Origin: an uncultured Bartonella sp.
GTDB lineage: Bacteria > Pseudomonadota > Alphaproteobacteria > Rhizobiales > Rhizobiaceae
Direction: 5' to 3'
Assembly (NCBI GenBank): GCA_946481695.1
Contig: CAMLON010000002.1
Coordinates: forward strand, 58,294 to 122,293
Length of the DNA: 64,000 nucleotides
Shown here: positions 63,701 to 64,000 of the stretch, piece by piece
Layout: each line of letters starts with the position of its first letter
How positions within the stretch are numbered: the first letter of the stretch is position 1
Program-made: the position numbers and the translations under genes
The notes under the pieces: model-generated
Databases searched by the model: none
What the model was told of the DNA's origin: nothing
The model's input: the letters and a program-made list of their open reading frames with translations, nothing else

Positions 63701-64000
63701 AGATCCGTTATCGCGACATTGTTGCCCAGCCGCGTAAAATCATTTCGTCACCCACGTGGTCCGGTCTTGAATCAGAAAAAGTCTGTTACAATGCCGGCTA
63801 TACCAATGTTCACGAATTGATTCCGTGGCGCACTATCACCGGTCGTCAGCAACTTTATCAGGATCATTTGTGGATGCGTGCCTTTGGCGAAGGGTTCTGC
63901 GTTTATCGCCCGCCAATCGACACCAAAACGGTGACAACAGAGATTGAAGCCAAGGCCGGTGACAAGCCGCATCTGATTTTGAACTTCATAACCCCGCACC
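60718..64000 (+). CDS. narG: Respiratory nitrate reductase alpha subunit (3' end outside the window)
   Basis: 1094 residues are visible and the frame is still open at base 64000. AAGGAG precedes ATG 60718. The FS0 cluster ligands are present: His50, Cys54, Cys58 and Cys93 (STHGVNCTGSC and RGCPRGAS). The molybdenum ligand aspartate is in YCDLPPASP. The N-terminus RLNFLARKKQPFSHGHG is the NarG-type vestigial Tat-like signal. NarG reduces nitrate to nitrite at the cytoplasmic face with electrons from NarI via NarH; narH, narJ and narI should follow outside the window. All overlapping frames on both strands are shadows. Confidence 0.96.
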   Translation, partial: MSLLLDRLNFLARKKQPFSHGHGVTTDENRSWEDAYRKRWQYDRIVRSTHGVNCTGSCSWKIYVKGGIVTWETQQTDYPRTRPDLPNHEPRGCPRGASYSWYMYSANRVKYPLIRSRLIKLWRKERVVKTPVGAWAAIQENPEKRAEYQKVRGLGGFVRSTWDEVNEIIAAANSYTIKKYGPDRIIGFSPIPAMSMVSYASGSRYLSLLGGVCMSFYDWYCDLPPASPMTWGEQTDVPESADWYNAGFLMLWGSNVPQTRTPDAHFYSEARYKGTKSVVVSPDYSEASKFADLWLHPKQGTDAALAMALGHVILREFHLERQAEYFEDYCQRYTDMPMLVRLVSKNGHFIPDRLLRASDFADKLGETNNPEWKTVAVDMKSGEYVAPLGSSGFRWGEKGKWNLESKDGKGRDVTLEMSFMLEGEHDTVADVDFPYFASREHSFDDGTDHESILTRKVPARKLKLPEGEVVVATVFDLFVANYGLERGFKDKNCASSYDDNIPYTPAWAEKITGVSRDKIITVAREFARNAEKTKGRSMVILGAGINHWYHMDMNYRGIINMLVMCGCIGQSGGGWSHYVGQEKLRPQTGWAPLAFGLDWSRPPRQMNGTSFFYAHTDQWRYETVKVSELLSPTAPEGPWDGALIDYNIRAERMGWLPSAPQLKANPINLAREAEAAGKDPTDYIVDALKSGSLQMSCEDPDDPVNWPRNMFVWRSNILGSSGKGHEYFLKHFLGTANGVLGKDLGDQGRVESKEAVWHDEAPEGKLDLLVTLDFRMSTTCVYSDIVLPTATWYEKNDLNTSDMHPFIHPLSSAVDPAWEARCDWDIFKGLAEKFSEVSKEVLGVEKDVVLTPSQHDTAGELGQPFDVKDWKKGEIEPVPGKTMPAIAVVERDYPNIYKRFTALGPLMKKVGNGGKGINWKTEEEVDLVGRINGVVEDEGATKGMPSIATDIDATEVILTLAPETNGEVAVKAWEALGEHTGRDHTHLALPKEDEKIRYRDIVAQPRKIISSPTWSGLESEKVCYNAGYTNVHELIPWRTITGRQQLYQDHLWMRAFGEGFCVYRPPIDTKTVTTEIEAKAGDKPHLILNFITPH

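Noticed and set aside
1..64000. CRISPR arrays or cas genes
   Set aside because: No regularly spaced direct repeats and no Cas-like proteins were seen.

Overview
The window is about 64 kb of a moderately AT-rich chromosome from an alphaproteobacterium of the order Hyphomicrobiales. The dusB-ntrB-ntrC block, the beta-ketoadipate genes under an IclR regulator, the narR-narK-narG block, the autotransporter and several small conserved proteins fit Bartonellaceae best. Nitrate respiration plus catabolism of plant-type acids suggests a gut-associated lineage such as the bee-gut Bartonella rather than a blood-borne pathogen. The taxonomic placement is an inference from gene content and composition; no 16S gene is present.

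Layout. 0-9 kb: the end of a DegT-family aminotransferase, a GlxA-type regulator with an MBL-fold hydrolase, a Tat-exported zinc alcohol dehydrogenase with carboxymuconolactone decarboxylase and DUF2255 genes divergent from a LysR regulator, and a thiamine-precursor-type ABC transporter. 9-13 kb: a nitrilase-family amidohydrolase, GntR regulator, MHS-type transporter and DUF2848 protein. 13-20 kb: IclR regulator and pcaI-pcaJ-pcaF with a cyclase-family protein and an SDR enzyme, then an AtoE-type short-chain fatty acid carrier. 20-23 kb: a divergent LysR/MFS pair.

22.9-42 kb is the most mosaic part. A solitary ApeA-like HEPN protein (candidate anti-phage protein) abuts a decayed IS6-family transposase. 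Next is an AT-rich tricarballylate-type cluster: tcuA and tcuB with a complete ABC transporter and a divergent GntR regulator. tRNA-Ser(GGA) follows, then a core block (gst, dusB, ntrB, ntrC), tRNA-Ser(TGA), a large autotransporter and a second decayed IS6 copy in the opposite orientation. Outside the two outward-facing tRNA-Ser genes lie mirror copies of one ~94-bp sequence. The interval is therefore symmetric: IS6 remnant, accessory genes, repeat, tRNA-Ser, core, tRNA-Ser, repeat, accessory gene, IS6 remnant.

42-53 kb: a small monooxygenase-like protein, a secreted protein, a decayed SDR/TetR pair, and an intact TonB receptor / ABC transporter / NnrS cluster that looks like an uptake system for an unidentified chelate linked to nitric-oxide physiology. 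53-64 kb: tRNA-Thr(CGT), a membrane protein, group III truncated haemoglobin, SlyX, MsrA, and the start of the respiratory nitrate operon. That operon has an FNR-type regulator, a perfect FNR box, two separate NarK carriers and narG, which runs off the end of the window.

Together the genes describe a microaerobic or anaerobic-capable heterotroph that imports organic acids (tricarboxylates, short-chain fatty acids), converts 3-oxoadipate to succinyl-CoA and acetyl-CoA, senses nitrogen through NtrBC, and can respire nitrate while managing NO through NnrS and possibly a truncated haemoglobin.
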